From a virus: DNA of 64,000 nucleotides. The notes below the pieces were generated by a model that was given only the letters and a program-made list of their open reading frames with translations, searched no databases and was not told the origin of the DNA. The position numbers were made by a program, and so were the translations under genes. Of this stretch, positions 17,044 to 25,264 are shown in pieces. Location: positions 1 to 64,000 of IMG/VR virus record IMGVR_UViG_3300023115_001620; one strand, 5' to 3'. Position 1 is the first letter of the stretch; every line of letters starts with the position of its first letter.

Positions 17044-17280
17044 TTAGGCAGCAGGTGCCTGTTGCTGTTGTGATGCTACAGCAGTTAGGAATGTATCTAG
17101 TTTTTGATACGTTTGGCCTACTGCAACCATTTCATTTGGCTTAAATGCGCCACGCTGGCTTGCAACATCAATAATACTTTTTAACGCTTGTAAATCATTT
17201 ACTGTTAAGTCTGGTGATGTAGAAGCAGGTGCTTCTTGTGTACCTTCGTTAACTGCTTGAGTTTCTACTTCGTCGCTCAT
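17044..17280 (-). CDS. Small conserved phage protein
   Basis: 78 residues: disordered acidic N-terminus, then a helical core LTVNDLQALKSIIDVASQRGAFKPNEMVAVGQTYQKL seen in T4-like cyanophages, and a Gln/Ala tail. Good AGGAG site. It precedes the 16459-17034 gene by 9 bases in the transcript; function unknown. Confidence 0.55.
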   Translation of the reverse strand: MSDEVETQAVNEGTQEAPASTSPDLTVNDLQALKSIIDVASQRGAFKPNEMVAVGQTYQKLDTFLTAVASQQQQAPAA

Positions 17281-17317
17281 ACTTTTATCTCCTATATAGT
17301 ATATATACGTAGTTTAT

Positions 17318-17599
17318 TTAGTTGTACTTTAAATGTGGACAAGCTAACATGAAATAACTCATTTCCTTGTTATCTTCAAATCCAACAGATATACAAATAC
17401 CTTTTTCTTTTTTAGAATTTACCGTAAGGCGTTTGCCTACGTAAAATCTCTTTTTACAATTTTTATTGATCCATTTTATTAAAGATCCTTCTAGATTATA
17501 TGTAGAAGGTATATCTACATATTCAAAATGCGGCGGAGCCACATCTAACCTTCTGATCCTTAATACATCTAATGGATTGATAGTTTTATTTTTTATCAT
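17318..17599 (-). CDS. Uncharacterised small protein
   Basis: 93 residues, basic, no clear family. Its start overlaps the end of the VWA/metallopeptidase gene by 4 bases (ATGA), so it is translated from that operon. Visible feature: mixed charged/aromatic sequence with KKRFYVGKRLTV in the middle and CPHLKYN at the end. Confidence 0.45.
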   Translation of the reverse strand: MIKNKTINPLDVLRIRRLDVAPPHFEYVDIPSTYNLEGSLIKWINKNCKKRFYVGKRLTVNSKKEKGICISVGFEDNKEMSYFMLACPHLKYN

Positions 17600-18939
17600 G
17601 CCGCTTCGTCGTAATGGACACTAGTGCCAAATGGTGATTGCAAATTTTTATCTGCGTTAGAATGAATTACGAAAACAGTTTCACAGTAATCTGGATCACC
17701 CCAGCTATCCCAAGCATAACCGTCTGTAAACATAATTAATTTTTTAGGTTGGATATCATTTTCTTTCATATAAGTCCAATTAACCATAAAGTCAGTGCCA
17801 CCACCACCATACACTTCGTAGTCTGTCAAATCCTCACCACCATCTGCTGTAAAGTCTTGCTCGTTATATACAGCAGTATCAAAACACCACAATTTGATTT
17901 TGTAGTCTTTGTACTGATCCATAATACCTTTGACTTCGCTAAGGAATATTTTTGCTTGTGCACTACCAATAGAGCCTGACATATCAATGCATACACATAC
18001 ATCAATTGTTTCGTCAAAGTTCATACCTGGAAGAACTGCTCCAGTATGCCAGCCTTTGCGTGAAGGACGCATAAATGTATAATCACTTTTAATTATTGAT
18101 TGAATTTGTTGTTGCAGGATTTCTCGCCAATTCATTTTAGGCTCAGTGAGCTCTTGAATCATGCGTTGAACACCTGCTGGAGTATTACCTGCGCCGGCTG
18201 CCTGTGCACTAGACAAAACGTTTTCTTTTATTTCGTCTTTGATCTTTTTAAGTTCTTCTTTAGAATACTTTGGTCTTTTGCTACTAGTGCCGTGACCATT
18301 TGAGTCTTTATCCTCGCCGTTGTCACCATCAGCTTCCCCATCTGCATCTTCTGAATCAAGATGCTCGTCTAGCATTTCACCTTCTTTGTCTAATTGATCA
18401 AGAAGTTCTTGTAACTCTTTTCCAGCTTCTTTAGCTTGCTCAAACAGTTTATCGTAAATTTCTTCTGACGTGTCTGCATCGTATTTAAAGTCTTGAAAGC
18501 AGTCTACAATGCTAGGCTTTTCGCCAATACGATCTCTTACAAGTAAGTTATTAACTTTGTAGTCTGCGGCAATATTGTAGAGCATAGGATTACGATCACC
18601 GCGACGTTCTAAGTGATCAAAAACCATATGTAATATTTCATGTGCAATAACAAATTCAATTTCTTTGTTTGTCATTGCATTAAAGAACTGGGTGTTGTAG
18701 TAAAGGTTACGACCGTCTACTGCGGCAGTAGGTAACCAATCGTCTGCTGCCAGTATTTGCAAACGTGTAGCCATATTACCAAAAAACGGATGCCTAAGTA
18801 GCAAACCTACTCGTGCAACAATAATGCGGTCATAAACTTCAACACGCATTTCTTCTAATTGTTCTGGAGTGATATTGGGGTCAGGTTGCCAGTTTTTTAG
18901 TTTACTAGCAGTTTTTTCTGTAGACATTTGCAGTACCAT
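17596..18939 (-). CDS. VWA-like protein with putative zinc metallopeptidase domain (DUF2201-like)
   Basis: 447 residues. N-terminal half: FVIAHEILHMVFDHLERRG holds the zinc-binding HExxH motif (HEILH). A central acidic low-complexity linker (EDADGEADGDNGEDKD) leads to a C-terminal VWA-like domain with VCVCIDMSGSIG (MIDAS DxSxS) and IMFTDGYAWDSWGD. This two-domain plan pairs with MoxR AAA+ ATPases, and such an ATPase lies directly upstream. Likely acts as a co-chaperone for protein remodelling. Start chosen at 18939 with AGAGGG four bases upstream; 18927 is possible. Confidence 0.75.
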   Translation of the reverse strand: MVLQMSTEKTASKLKNWQPDPNITPEQLEEMRVEVYDRIIVARVGLLLRHPFFGNMATRLQILAADDWLPTAAVDGRNLYYNTQFFNAMTNKEIEFVIAHEILHMVFDHLERRGDRNPMLYNIAADYKVNNLLVRDRIGEKPSIVDCFQDFKYDADTSEEIYDKLFEQAKEAGKELQELLDQLDKEGEMLDEHLDSEDADGEADGDNGEDKDSNGHGTSSKRPKYSKEELKKIKDEIKENVLSSAQAAGAGNTPAGVQRMIQELTEPKMNWREILQQQIQSIIKSDYTFMRPSRKGWHTGAVLPGMNFDETIDVCVCIDMSGSIGSAQAKIFLSEVKGIMDQYKDYKIKLWCFDTAVYNEQDFTADGGEDLTDYEVYGGGGTDFMVNWTYMKENDIQPKKLIMFTDGYAWDSWGDPDYCETVFVIHSNADKNLQSPFGTSVHYDEAA

Positions 18940-18972
18940 TTTACCCTCTACTTTGCTATTTTCTATACATAT

Positions 18973-19001
18973 AGTATAACACTATTTAATAGGATTGTCA
19001 A
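18973..19001 (-). promoter_or_regulatory. Sigma70-type promoter for the VWA/metallopeptidase gene
   Basis: Minus strand TTGACA (19001-18996), 17-bp spacer, TATACT (18978-18973). It falls between the MoxR-gene terminator and the VWA gene start, so the pair is separately transcribed. Confidence 0.8.
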
Positions 19002-19011
19002 CCAGAAAAAT

Positions 19012-19041
19012 AAAGAACGGGCTCAAAAGAACCCGTTCTTT
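19012..19041 (-). terminator. Intrinsic terminator after the MoxR gene
   Basis: AAAGAACGGG and CCCGTTCTTT form a perfect 10-bp stem with a 10-base loop just after the ATPase stop codon. In the minus direction the stem ends in T-rich sequence. Confidence 0.75.
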
Positions 19042-19047
19042 TCAACA

Positions 19048-20133
19048 TTATGCCGCTTGAGCAGCCTTAATGTACTTACCATAACGATCGTGGAACTCAT
19101 CAAAGCATTCTACTTCGTCAGGGTCAATGGGCAATGCATACTGTGTTAGTGCGAGCTTAATGCCCATTACAACTAGCTCAGTATCAAAATTGTCCATTGC
19201 AAATCGCAGGAAGTTGTTAACTTTCTCGTCAAACTTCTTGTCGCCTTTGTTATCAGCTTCTTTCAGTTCGTAGCACAAAGATACAGTTAAGGAATACATA
19301 GCACTGATTTCTTGTGACTGTATCTCTTTAACTTTTCCTGCAAGAATATCAGTTGGGTTAGGCATGCTCGACGCAACCTTGCGGTGAGCCATAAATTTGA
19401 CAGCCAAACCTTCGCCAACTGCACCACTAACTAAATCAGTAGTAGTGTTTTCGTCAATGTCGTCTTCAAGCAATTCGCTTACAAACGACCATGTACGAGG
19501 TGTTGCAAAAGAACGTGAAGGGGACTTTGGATCAAAGTCATACAAGTCCTTTTTGCTAAATTGTAAGAAACCTACAACGTCCTGATGTATTTTGTTATCT
19601 ACAGCCCACTCAAACCAGTCATCAAATGACACAACCATTTCTAAGTGAATAAAGCGGTTAGCCAGCGGAGCAGGCATACGATATGTAACACCCTTATCTG
19701 CGTCACGATTGCCTGCCGCAACAATAAGCACATTGTCAGGCAGTTTGTAGGTACCAACCTTACGGTTAAGAATAAGTTGATAAGCCGCTGCCTGTACAGC
19801 AGGTGCCGCAGAGTTCATTTCGTCTAAGAAAAGAACAATGTTATCATACTGTGCCGCAAACTCATCTGACGGTAGTTCACTTGGAGGAGCCCAAGCCATT
19901 GTACCTGCATTGCTATCAAAAAACGGAATGCCTTTGATATCAGTAGGTTCCCATAGACTCAAACGAACATCGATCAAATGTGAATTTGGAAGTCCATCTG
20001 TAATTTGCTTTACAATATCGGACTTACCAATACCTGGAGGTCCCCAAAGGAAGATAGGACGCTTCTTTTTAAGAGCATGTCTAATGCTTGCTTTTGCGCT
20101 GTTTGGTGTTACTGTACGAGTTGCAGTATCCAT
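19048..20133 (-). CDS. MoxR-family AAA+ ATPase
   Basis: 361 residues. Walker A GPPGIGKS near residues 31-38, Walker B IVLFLDEMN, sensor-1 VLIVAAGNRDADKG, and MPAPLANRFIHLE with the arginine finger, all typical of MoxR/NorQ ATPases. These ATPases work with a VWA-domain partner to fold, insert cofactors into or remove proteins from complexes; the partner is the next gene. It has its own TTGACT promoter upstream and a terminator downstream. The pair is known from T4-like cyanophages; its phage target is unknown. Confidence 0.85.
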   Translation of the reverse strand: MDTATRTVTPNSAKASIRHALKKKRPIFLWGPPGIGKSDIVKQITDGLPNSHLIDVRLSLWEPTDIKGIPFFDSNAGTMAWAPPSELPSDEFAAQYDNIVLFLDEMNSAAPAVQAAAYQLILNRKVGTYKLPDNVLIVAAGNRDADKGVTYRMPAPLANRFIHLEMVVSFDDWFEWAVDNKIHQDVVGFLQFSKKDLYDFDPKSPSRSFATPRTWSFVSELLEDDIDENTTTDLVSGAVGEGLAVKFMAHRKVASSMPNPTDILAGKVKEIQSQEISAMYSLTVSLCYELKEADNKGDKKFDEKVNNFLRFAMDNFDTELVVMGIKLALTQYALPIDPDEVECFDEFHDRYGKYIKAAQAA

Positions 20134-20182
20134 GAAAGTATTCCCTCTTGTGTTATCAGTGCTAATTTCTAACTATGTATAT

Positions 20183-20210
20183 ATAATAACATCATTACAG
20201 ATAAAGTCAA
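20183..20210 (-). promoter_or_regulatory. Sigma70-type promoter for the MoxR gene
   Basis: Minus strand TTGACT (20210-20205), 16-bp spacer, TATTAT (20188-20183), in the 80-base gap upstream of the ATPase start. Confidence 0.6.
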
Positions 20211-20213
20211 CCA

Positions 20214-21389
20214 TTAATTTAAAATAGGAAAATTATTTTTTCTATAGAAATCAACAGTTTGTAAATTATGGTCAAAAATATCTGCCATTTCTCGGTGTAT
20301 TTCTTTCATTTCTTCTATATTTAATGTGTCAATATAATCTATTAGATCGTAAATTTTTTCTAACCTTTTGAAATGATCTGTTTCTAAATCATAACTTTCG
20401 TCCCACCATTTATCGAATGTTTTGAATCCTAATTCTTTCAAATACTGTAGCGTAAAAGGTGGTGCAACTATCACAAAAGGTCTTCTACAACGGATAGGAT
20501 GTAATGCTTTTTCACTAAAATTTGCTTGTGGTTGTCCAAATCTAGTTTCAGTAATTATACCTACAAAGCAAGAAACAAGCGAATCATAAAAAACAGGATT
20601 ATATTTTGTTGTCATAGATTTTTTATTTTTAGGATAGTAAACGCTGTGATCGTTCGATACATTAGTTTTAGTTGCCATCTGATCTAAATAGAATTTTTCT
20701 TTATTAAGTACTTTGTTACCTTCGTGTAACACACTTAGATATTTTTCTTCTACGTCAATGCCGTCAATTTCTGGTGTTGTGAAATGCCAGCTGTAGTTAC
20801 CGTCTTTATTTGCCAAATAGCTCATAACAGCATGTCTTGCAAGAGTATATCTCCAATTTGCACACCAAAACTTCTTTGTAATACCTAAGTTGTTTGGCGG
20901 TATTCCTTTTTTTGTATTCATAATTGTTTGTAGAAATATGTCAAAACAAAAAATATTTAAATTTTTATATTTGTAACCAAAAAACTGACTAGCATTTCTT
21001 TCACATGTGTAGACATTTATAATAATACCCAGTCTTTCTGCAAGGTGTTGTATGACATCAAATTCATGACTATATAATTTATTATGTTCATCTTCGTTAT
21101 ATAATGTTTCTGTATAAAATGATCTATTACACTCTTTTTGTCCATCGACTAATTTATAAGTTGATAAAACTTCAAATAGATATATGTCAAGTCCTGTACT
21201 TGAAAGTTTTTTTAGCTTACTATGTGATAACAAATCATCTAAATTTAATTTGTTATGTGCTGTAGAAATGATATATGGACCTTTACTTGGCAATGATAAT
21301 TTTGCTGTCCTACCTAACAGCTTATTGTTTGACCTCATTTTAAAAGGAAAGTTAAAATAATATACCTTATCCATAAAATTAGGCATCAT
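20214..21389 (-). CDS. Glycosyltransferase-like protein (FWCxNWRY / SEK-type family), copy 2
   Basis: 391 residues, full-length paralogue of the plus-strand protein at 554-1816: LDIYLFEVLSTYKL matches LKIYLWEPLSTYNM, FWCANWRY matches FWCGNWRY, and TETRFGQPQANFSEKAL followed by PPFTLQYLKELGFKTF and WWDESYDLETDHFKR matches the other C-terminal block. It therefore likely uses the same donor type on a different acceptor. Ends the operon amidinotransferase, 2OG oxygenase, this gene, with a 4-base overlap. Confidence 0.55.
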   Translation of the reverse strand: MMPNFMDKVYYFNFPFKMRSNNKLLGRTAKLSLPSKGPYIISTAHNKLNLDDLLSHSKLKKLSSTGLDIYLFEVLSTYKLVDGQKECNRSFYTETLYNEDEHNKLYSHEFDVIQHLAERLGIIINVYTCERNASQFFGYKYKNLNIFCFDIFLQTIMNTKKGIPPNNLGITKKFWCANWRYTLARHAVMSYLANKDGNYSWHFTTPEIDGIDVEEKYLSVLHEGNKVLNKEKFYLDQMATKTNVSNDHSVYYPKNKKSMTTKYNPVFYDSLVSCFVGIITETRFGQPQANFSEKALHPIRCRRPFVIVAPPFTLQYLKELGFKTFDKWWDESYDLETDHFKRLEKIYDLIDYIDTLNIEEMKEIHREMADIFDHNLQTVDFYRKNNFPILN

Positions 21390-21889
21390 TTAGTCCCTGT
21401 TATTTGTAGAGTGTATCTCGGCAATATTCCTATATTACTTGCAGCGTGAGGAGTATCTCCGCTCCATAAGTAGTAATCTCCTGCACACCAATTTACAACT
21501 CCTATATTATCAATTTCAAAATAATGTCCGGATTGCCAATCTTCTAAAAAAACAATTGCTCTATAAACTTCATCACGATACAGATTAAATATACGACAGT
21601 AAGTTTCAAAGTGATCTGAGTGTACAGGCATAATTTCTAGTGTACACATTTTATAAAATACAAATCCTGGATTTTTAAGTTTTAGTTTATTTGATATATT
21701 GTATACCCACTCTGGCATTTGATTTTCTTGATTTGATTGACTGTACATTACTCCCGAAAAAGAGTCATGAGTATATCCTTGGCTACGCCATTCCTGTATT
21801 TCTGAATCTTTAATCGGCTGCCTAACATAAGGAAATGATTTATAAGCATCACTCCAATTTGCAGATATATGTCCTTTAGTGTATGTCAC
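21386..21889 (-). CDS. 2OG-Fe(II) oxygenase-like protein
   Basis: 167 residues. MPVHSDHFETY gives the HxD pair; HYFEIDNIGVVNWCAGDYYLWSG (one continuous strand region) leads to DTPHAASNIG with the distal His, and RYTLQITG gives the 2-oxoglutarate-binding Arg. This is the double-stranded beta-helix plan of small 2OG oxygenases that are abundant in marine T4-like phages. It overlaps the amidinotransferase end by 14 bases and the glycosyltransferase-like start by 4, so the three are co-translated. Substrate unknown. Confidence 0.65.
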   Translation of the reverse strand: MTYTKGHISANWSDAYKSFPYVRQPIKDSEIQEWRSQGYTHDSFSGVMYSQSNQENQMPEWVYNISNKLKLKNPGFVFYKMCTLEIMPVHSDHFETYCRIFNLYRDEVYRAIVFLEDWQSGHYFEIDNIGVVNWCAGDYYLWSGDTPHAASNIGILPRYTLQITGTK

Positions 21890-22859
21890 GCTCTAAATCC
21901 AATGTTACACAATGAAATCCACCGCCTAGTGTTCTTTGATGACGCATAGGAAGCATTGCACATTCTATATTATATTTTTCTAATTCTTTCCTAAGTGTGT
22001 GCTGATTTTCCTCTAACACAACTAAATTAGGATTTATGCTAAACAAGTTCATGTTTATCCATTTACTTGCATTACAGTAATCTGGAAAATGTCCTATGTC
22101 AGTAGGCTCCGGGCACCAAATTGCTTCCCATTTACTGAAAGGTAACGGAAGCTGATCTTTTGATTTTATTCTTTCAGGATTTAATAGCATTAAGCCATCT
22201 CTCAAAAACGCAATAGTACTATCTATATGAATATAGCTGTATATACCTTCTAGTGTATGGACATGTACATCTGAATGTTCTCTATTAAGCCATTCTTGTA
22301 ACATTTGTGCACCTGCTTTGTTGCCTGTATTACTAACCAGGTACAAAAGATCGTTGTTTGCACGGATAATATTTGCAGCGTCAAACATAGGATGTTTTTC
22401 TGTAAGAGCCAATTGATCAGGATTACCTATACACAGTTCATTGTACATATCTTCGTCATAGGTTCCATACTTGTGTATTGATATAGGAGCAGCAGCAGGT
22501 AAAAGATATCGCCATTCGTTCTTACGTGCTTCGAGAGACATTGGAGCAGCAAGCCTTCTGTCACCGTATGCAAATACTGTATCTCTAGGACAGTAATTAT
22601 AATATTCAACTTCTTGTGTAACAGTTGGGCGGACAACTTTGATGTTTAAATTTTTTAAAAAACTTGATAATATTTCTAAATCTTCATTTGCTTCTTGTAT
22701 GACTTGGTTAGGATAATTGCCTATTTTTATATTAGACACATCCTTTTTGTCTGCATAATTTACAGTGCGTAAACTTTTTGACATTGTAGGAATTTTTGCT
22801 CCATCTGCTACTCCTACAACAACTGTTTTCAATTGATCCCATTCGTTATATACGCTCAT
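21876..22859 (-). CDS. Amidinotransferase (glycine amidinotransferase-like, GME superfamily)
   Basis: 327 residues. NEWDQLKTVVVG at the N-terminus is the family opening; CPRDTVFAYGD carries the PRD motif; FDAANIIRANNDLLYLVSNTGN is the substrate-facing strand; HIDST holds the catalytic His; GGGFHCVTLD near the C-terminus carries the nucleophilic Cys. The family moves an amidino group from arginine to an amine (glycine, inosamine-phosphate or others) or hydrolyses it. Here it is coupled to an oxygenase and a glycosyltransferase-like gene, which recalls guanidino-sugar or guanidino-amine tailoring. Acceptor unknown. Confidence 0.8.
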   Translation of the reverse strand: MSVYNEWDQLKTVVVGVADGAKIPTMSKSLRTVNYADKKDVSNIKIGNYPNQVIQEANEDLEILSSFLKNLNIKVVRPTVTQEVEYYNYCPRDTVFAYGDRRLAAPMSLEARKNEWRYLLPAAAPISIHKYGTYDEDMYNELCIGNPDQLALTEKHPMFDAANIIRANNDLLYLVSNTGNKAGAQMLQEWLNREHSDVHVHTLEGIYSYIHIDSTIAFLRDGLMLLNPERIKSKDQLPLPFSKWEAIWCPEPTDIGHFPDYCNASKWINMNLFSINPNLVVLEENQHTLRKELEKYNIECAMLPMRHQRTLGGGFHCVTLDLERDIH

Positions 22860-23239
22860 TCTTTAGATTGCCTTTTCATCGCTTTGACTAACCCATACTT
22901 TCTAAGATCACCACTAAACAATGTAAGTTCAACAGCCTTTTTTTCATTTGTTACACTAATACTTCTATTAGTGAGATAATAAGGACAGTCTATGAATTGA
23001 TCTAAAAAAATAATTACTTGTGTAGTAAGTGGCATTTCTTTTGGATAAGGGATATCATATATAGCAAGATCGATTTTTTTTAATACATTGAAACCTTCTT
23101 CTGTAAGACGTAAACCACCTTTGCCTTTATTTCTTGTGTTTTGCCACCAGAGGGGCATATACGTTTTTATATTTGCTTCACTAGTAGATTGTCCTAGTTC
23201 TTTCAAAAATATTTTTGTATATGCTTCTTTCCAACTCAT
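22856..23239 (-). CDS. Conserved T4-like marine phage protein
   Basis: 127 residues. MSWKEAYTKIFLKELGQSTS, LRLTEEGFNVL and TTQVIIFLDQFIDCPYYL are segments conserved in cyanophage and pelagiphage proteins of this type. Predicted globular with a winged-helix-like middle (GGLRLTEEGFNVLKK). It overlaps its neighbours by 4 bases on each side. Function unknown. Confidence 0.55.
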   Translation of the reverse strand: MSWKEAYTKIFLKELGQSTSEANIKTYMPLWWQNTRNKGKGGLRLTEEGFNVLKKIDLAIYDIPYPKEMPLTTQVIIFLDQFIDCPYYLTNRSISVTNEKKAVELTLFSGDLRKYGLVKAMKRQSKE

Positions 23240-23523
23240 TCTTCAACTTTTTCACCTGTTGTGAGTTTGTAAACAACAAATTCGTCTGTGTTGAACATGT
23301 CATTTAATTTTTTAGCTAGATTATGTGCATGCCCAGGATTTGAAAAACTAGTCTTTTTATATTTTGGACCAGGATAATTTGTAAGAGCATTAGAGCTTTT
23401 TAAATTGAAGGGTGCATCTTGATAAAATACAGCCCAAATGGCTTCTGCTTGTAAAACTTGTTCGCTTCTATATGTTTTACTGTTTACCTTCTCAAGAAGA
23501 ATATTTGGCTTTGGTCTACTCAT
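23236..23523 (-). CDS. Conserved small phage protein
   Basis: 95 residues, basic. Conserved core AIWAVFYQDAPFNLK ... YKKTSFSNPGHAHNLAKKLN. No domain recognised; homologues are familiar from T4-like marine phages. It starts the minus-strand run toward the amidinotransferase and has a late-promoter motif 28 bases upstream. Confidence 0.5.
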   Translation of the reverse strand: MSRPKPNILLEKVNSKTYRSEQVLQAEAIWAVFYQDAPFNLKSSNALTNYPGPKYKKTSFSNPGHAHNLAKKLNDMFNTDEFVVYKLTTGEKVEE

Positions 23524-23550
23524 ATATACGTATCCTATTAACTACGTATA

Positions 23551-23558
23551 TATTTATC
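23551..23558 (-). promoter_or_regulatory. T4-late-like promoter motif GATAAATA
   Basis: Minus-strand GATAAATA, followed by TATACGTA and later GATACGTATAT before the ATG at 23523. A TACGTA palindrome also accompanies other late motifs in this window. Confidence 0.5.
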
Positions 23559-23581
23559 TCTTTTAGAGTTATATGAGCAGT

Positions 23582-23824
23582 TTATTCAAAACCACTGCCG
23601 TCCATTGTAATGTTAATTACTTCATCTGAGTTAGTATTTGATTCGGAAACAAGTTTTTCTAGATCGCCTTGTAGTCTACTCATTACAATACCAATAGTAA
23701 AAGCAAGATTTTTAGCTGTGTTTATATCCAGCTTAACTTCTTTGGCTCTACTATTTTCAGCACTTTTCACTTGTGTAATAAACTGTTGTAGTGGAATAGT
23801 GTTTAAAGGTTCAACGGTTGGCAA
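23582..23824 (-). CDS. Conserved small phage protein (probable TTG start)
   Basis: About 80 residues. The in-frame ATG at 23848 would overlap the previous gene by 38 bases and has no ribosome site, whereas TTG at 23824 has CAGGAG about 7 bases upstream and yields a start at LPTVEPLNTIPLQQFI, where relatives in T4-like phages begin. Helical (KLDINTAKNLAFTIGIVMSRL). Function unknown. Confidence 0.5.
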   Translation of the reverse strand: MPTVEPLNTIPLQQFITQVKSAENSRAKEVKLDINTAKNLAFTIGIVMSRLQGDLEKLVSESNTNSDEVINITMDGSGFE

Positions 23825-24284
23825 GGCTAAGCTCCTGACGCATTTCAATTTCAGTCTTAAAAGGACCTTTGTAATCGTAACGTTCTACTGTAATTTGTTT
23901 AGGACAAAAACTTTTAACCCAACCCTTGTCAAATTTAATAATATAATATCCTGCACAATAGTTGCTTTTAGATTTTTCGCTTTTGGTAAACAACGGCAAT
24001 TTACGTTTTACATCATACATAGAATTGTATGGACATACACTTGTAGGGAAACCATGAACAATATATTCAACTTCTTTCTGTGTTTCTTCTTTTTCAATGC
24101 CTACAAAAATTATATCACTGCCAAACTTTTTTGACATCTGCCGTTTGTTGTTAAAGAAGCAGGTTCCAGATGGCTCTGAAAACATGTAACGTTCATCATC
24201 CCAGCTTAGTGTTCCTAAACGTGTGCCTTCGTCTTCTACGATCCAAAATTTATCTTTTAGAATTGTTTTTGCTTTTATAGTCAT
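23811..24284 (-). CDS. Conserved T4-like marine phage protein
   Basis: 157 residues. It opens with KTILKDKFWIVEDEGTRLG; GYYIIKFDKGWVKSFCPK and ERYDYKGPFKTE lie further on. The pattern is a beta-rich domain shared with hypothetical proteins of cyanophages, always near the exonuclease gene. Overlaps the exonuclease start side by 4 bases. Function unknown. Confidence 0.55.
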   Translation of the reverse strand: MTIKAKTILKDKFWIVEDEGTRLGTLSWDDERYMFSEPSGTCFFNNKRQMSKKFGSDIIFVGIEKEETQKEVEYIVHGFPTSVCPYNSMYDVKRKLPLFTKSEKSKSNYCAGYYIIKFDKGWVKSFCPKQITVERYDYKGPFKTEIEMRQELSLANR

Positions 24285-25264
24285 TTAGGGTACCTCGCTT
24301 GTAATGGTTCTGCAAAAGATGCTGCCTGGTCTGCAATACGTTGCATATCCCACTTAGCACAAAATTTCATAAGACGCATACCTACTTGTGATATATTCTT
24401 TGGTTCTACTTCTGCAATAGTAGTATTAATTATCTCTCTAATATCTGCAGGTTGCGCAGTCAAATCACATAGTGTTACATTGCGGTTGTAGTCGTCCAGA
24501 ACACGGTGCTCAATATCATTATGATCAACCCAACGCTGTAGCATAAGATTATTCCAATTAAAACCTTTTGTATCTTTGTCTTCAAATGCTTCAAGTAATC
24601 CTACCTTGTTTTTTGTACCTTTCTTGCGAACGCCTGGATATGCACTAAACACATTATCACTTGTATCACCACGCATACATTTCTCAAATAGCATCCACTG
24701 CGGGTTAGGTGCACCTTTAGGCTCTTTAGTTTTCTTGTCAATTACTTCTTTGCCTTTGTCATCAAAGTAACCTTCATGTGTAATTGTAGTATTACTCACA
24801 CCGTTGTATTGTTTTACGTTAGGTGCAATAAGTTGTGCAAAGTCGCCGTCAGTAGAAATGATAACGTGATTGTCATTGGGATGTGCTTGTACCCAACCTG
24901 CAATAAGATCGTCTGCTTCTAGTTGCGGATGACGTATCATTGTACAGTTAGTCTTTTCGCCGATGAAATCTTTAAACTCGTCAAAGATTTGCCAAAACAC
25001 AGTATCTTCTTCTTGCTGTGCAGGAGTCATTGCATCACGAGTTTCTTGACGATTGCGCTTGTATGGCTCGTAATAATCTTTACGCCAACTGCGGCCTTCT
25101 AAACAAAACACAACATGATCTGCGTTAAAGTCTGTCCAAGCTTTTTTTACACTGTTAAGAGTAATGTGTAGTGCCATACCTACTTTAGTATCTAAGTCGC
25201 CACGTACTACGTGTCGTGCTCTAAAGAAAGTATTAGCAGTATCAACTAGTACATAAGTTGCCAT
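24281..25264 (-). CDS. rnh: RNase H / 5'-3' exonuclease (FEN family, T4 Rnh-like)
   Basis: 327 residues. YVLVDTANTFFRARHVVRG supplies the first metal-binding Asp; VFCLEGRSWRKDYYEPYKRNR matches the F-D/E-G-....R...Y..YK motif; PQLEADDLIAGW and VIISTDGDFAQLI give the acidic cluster; then CMRGDTSDNVFSAYPGVRKKG is the H3TH region. T4 Rnh removes RNA primers and flaps on the lagging strand during phage replication. Length is close to T4 Rnh (305). It overlaps the downstream glycosylase gene by 23 bases. Confidence 0.85.
   Translation of the reverse strand: MATYVLVDTANTFFRARHVVRGDLDTKVGMALHITLNSVKKAWTDFNADHVVFCLEGRSWRKDYYEPYKRNRQETRDAMTPAQQEEDTVFWQIFDEFKDFIGEKTNCTMIRHPQLEADDLIAGWVQAHPNDNHVIISTDGDFAQLIAPNVKQYNGVSNTTITHEGYFDDKGKEVIDKKTKEPKGAPNPQWMLFEKCMRGDTSDNVFSAYPGVRKKGTKNKVGLLEAFEDKDTKGFNWNNLMLQRWVDHNDIEHRVLDDYNRNVTLCDLTAQPADIREIINTTIAEVEPKNISQVGMRLMKFCAKWDMQRIADQAASFAEPLQARYPK

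Noticed and set aside
18100-18303. Plus-strand open frames opposite the VWA, MoxR and ClpA genes
   Set aside because: They mirror strong coding sequence on the minus strand and show no family motifs.
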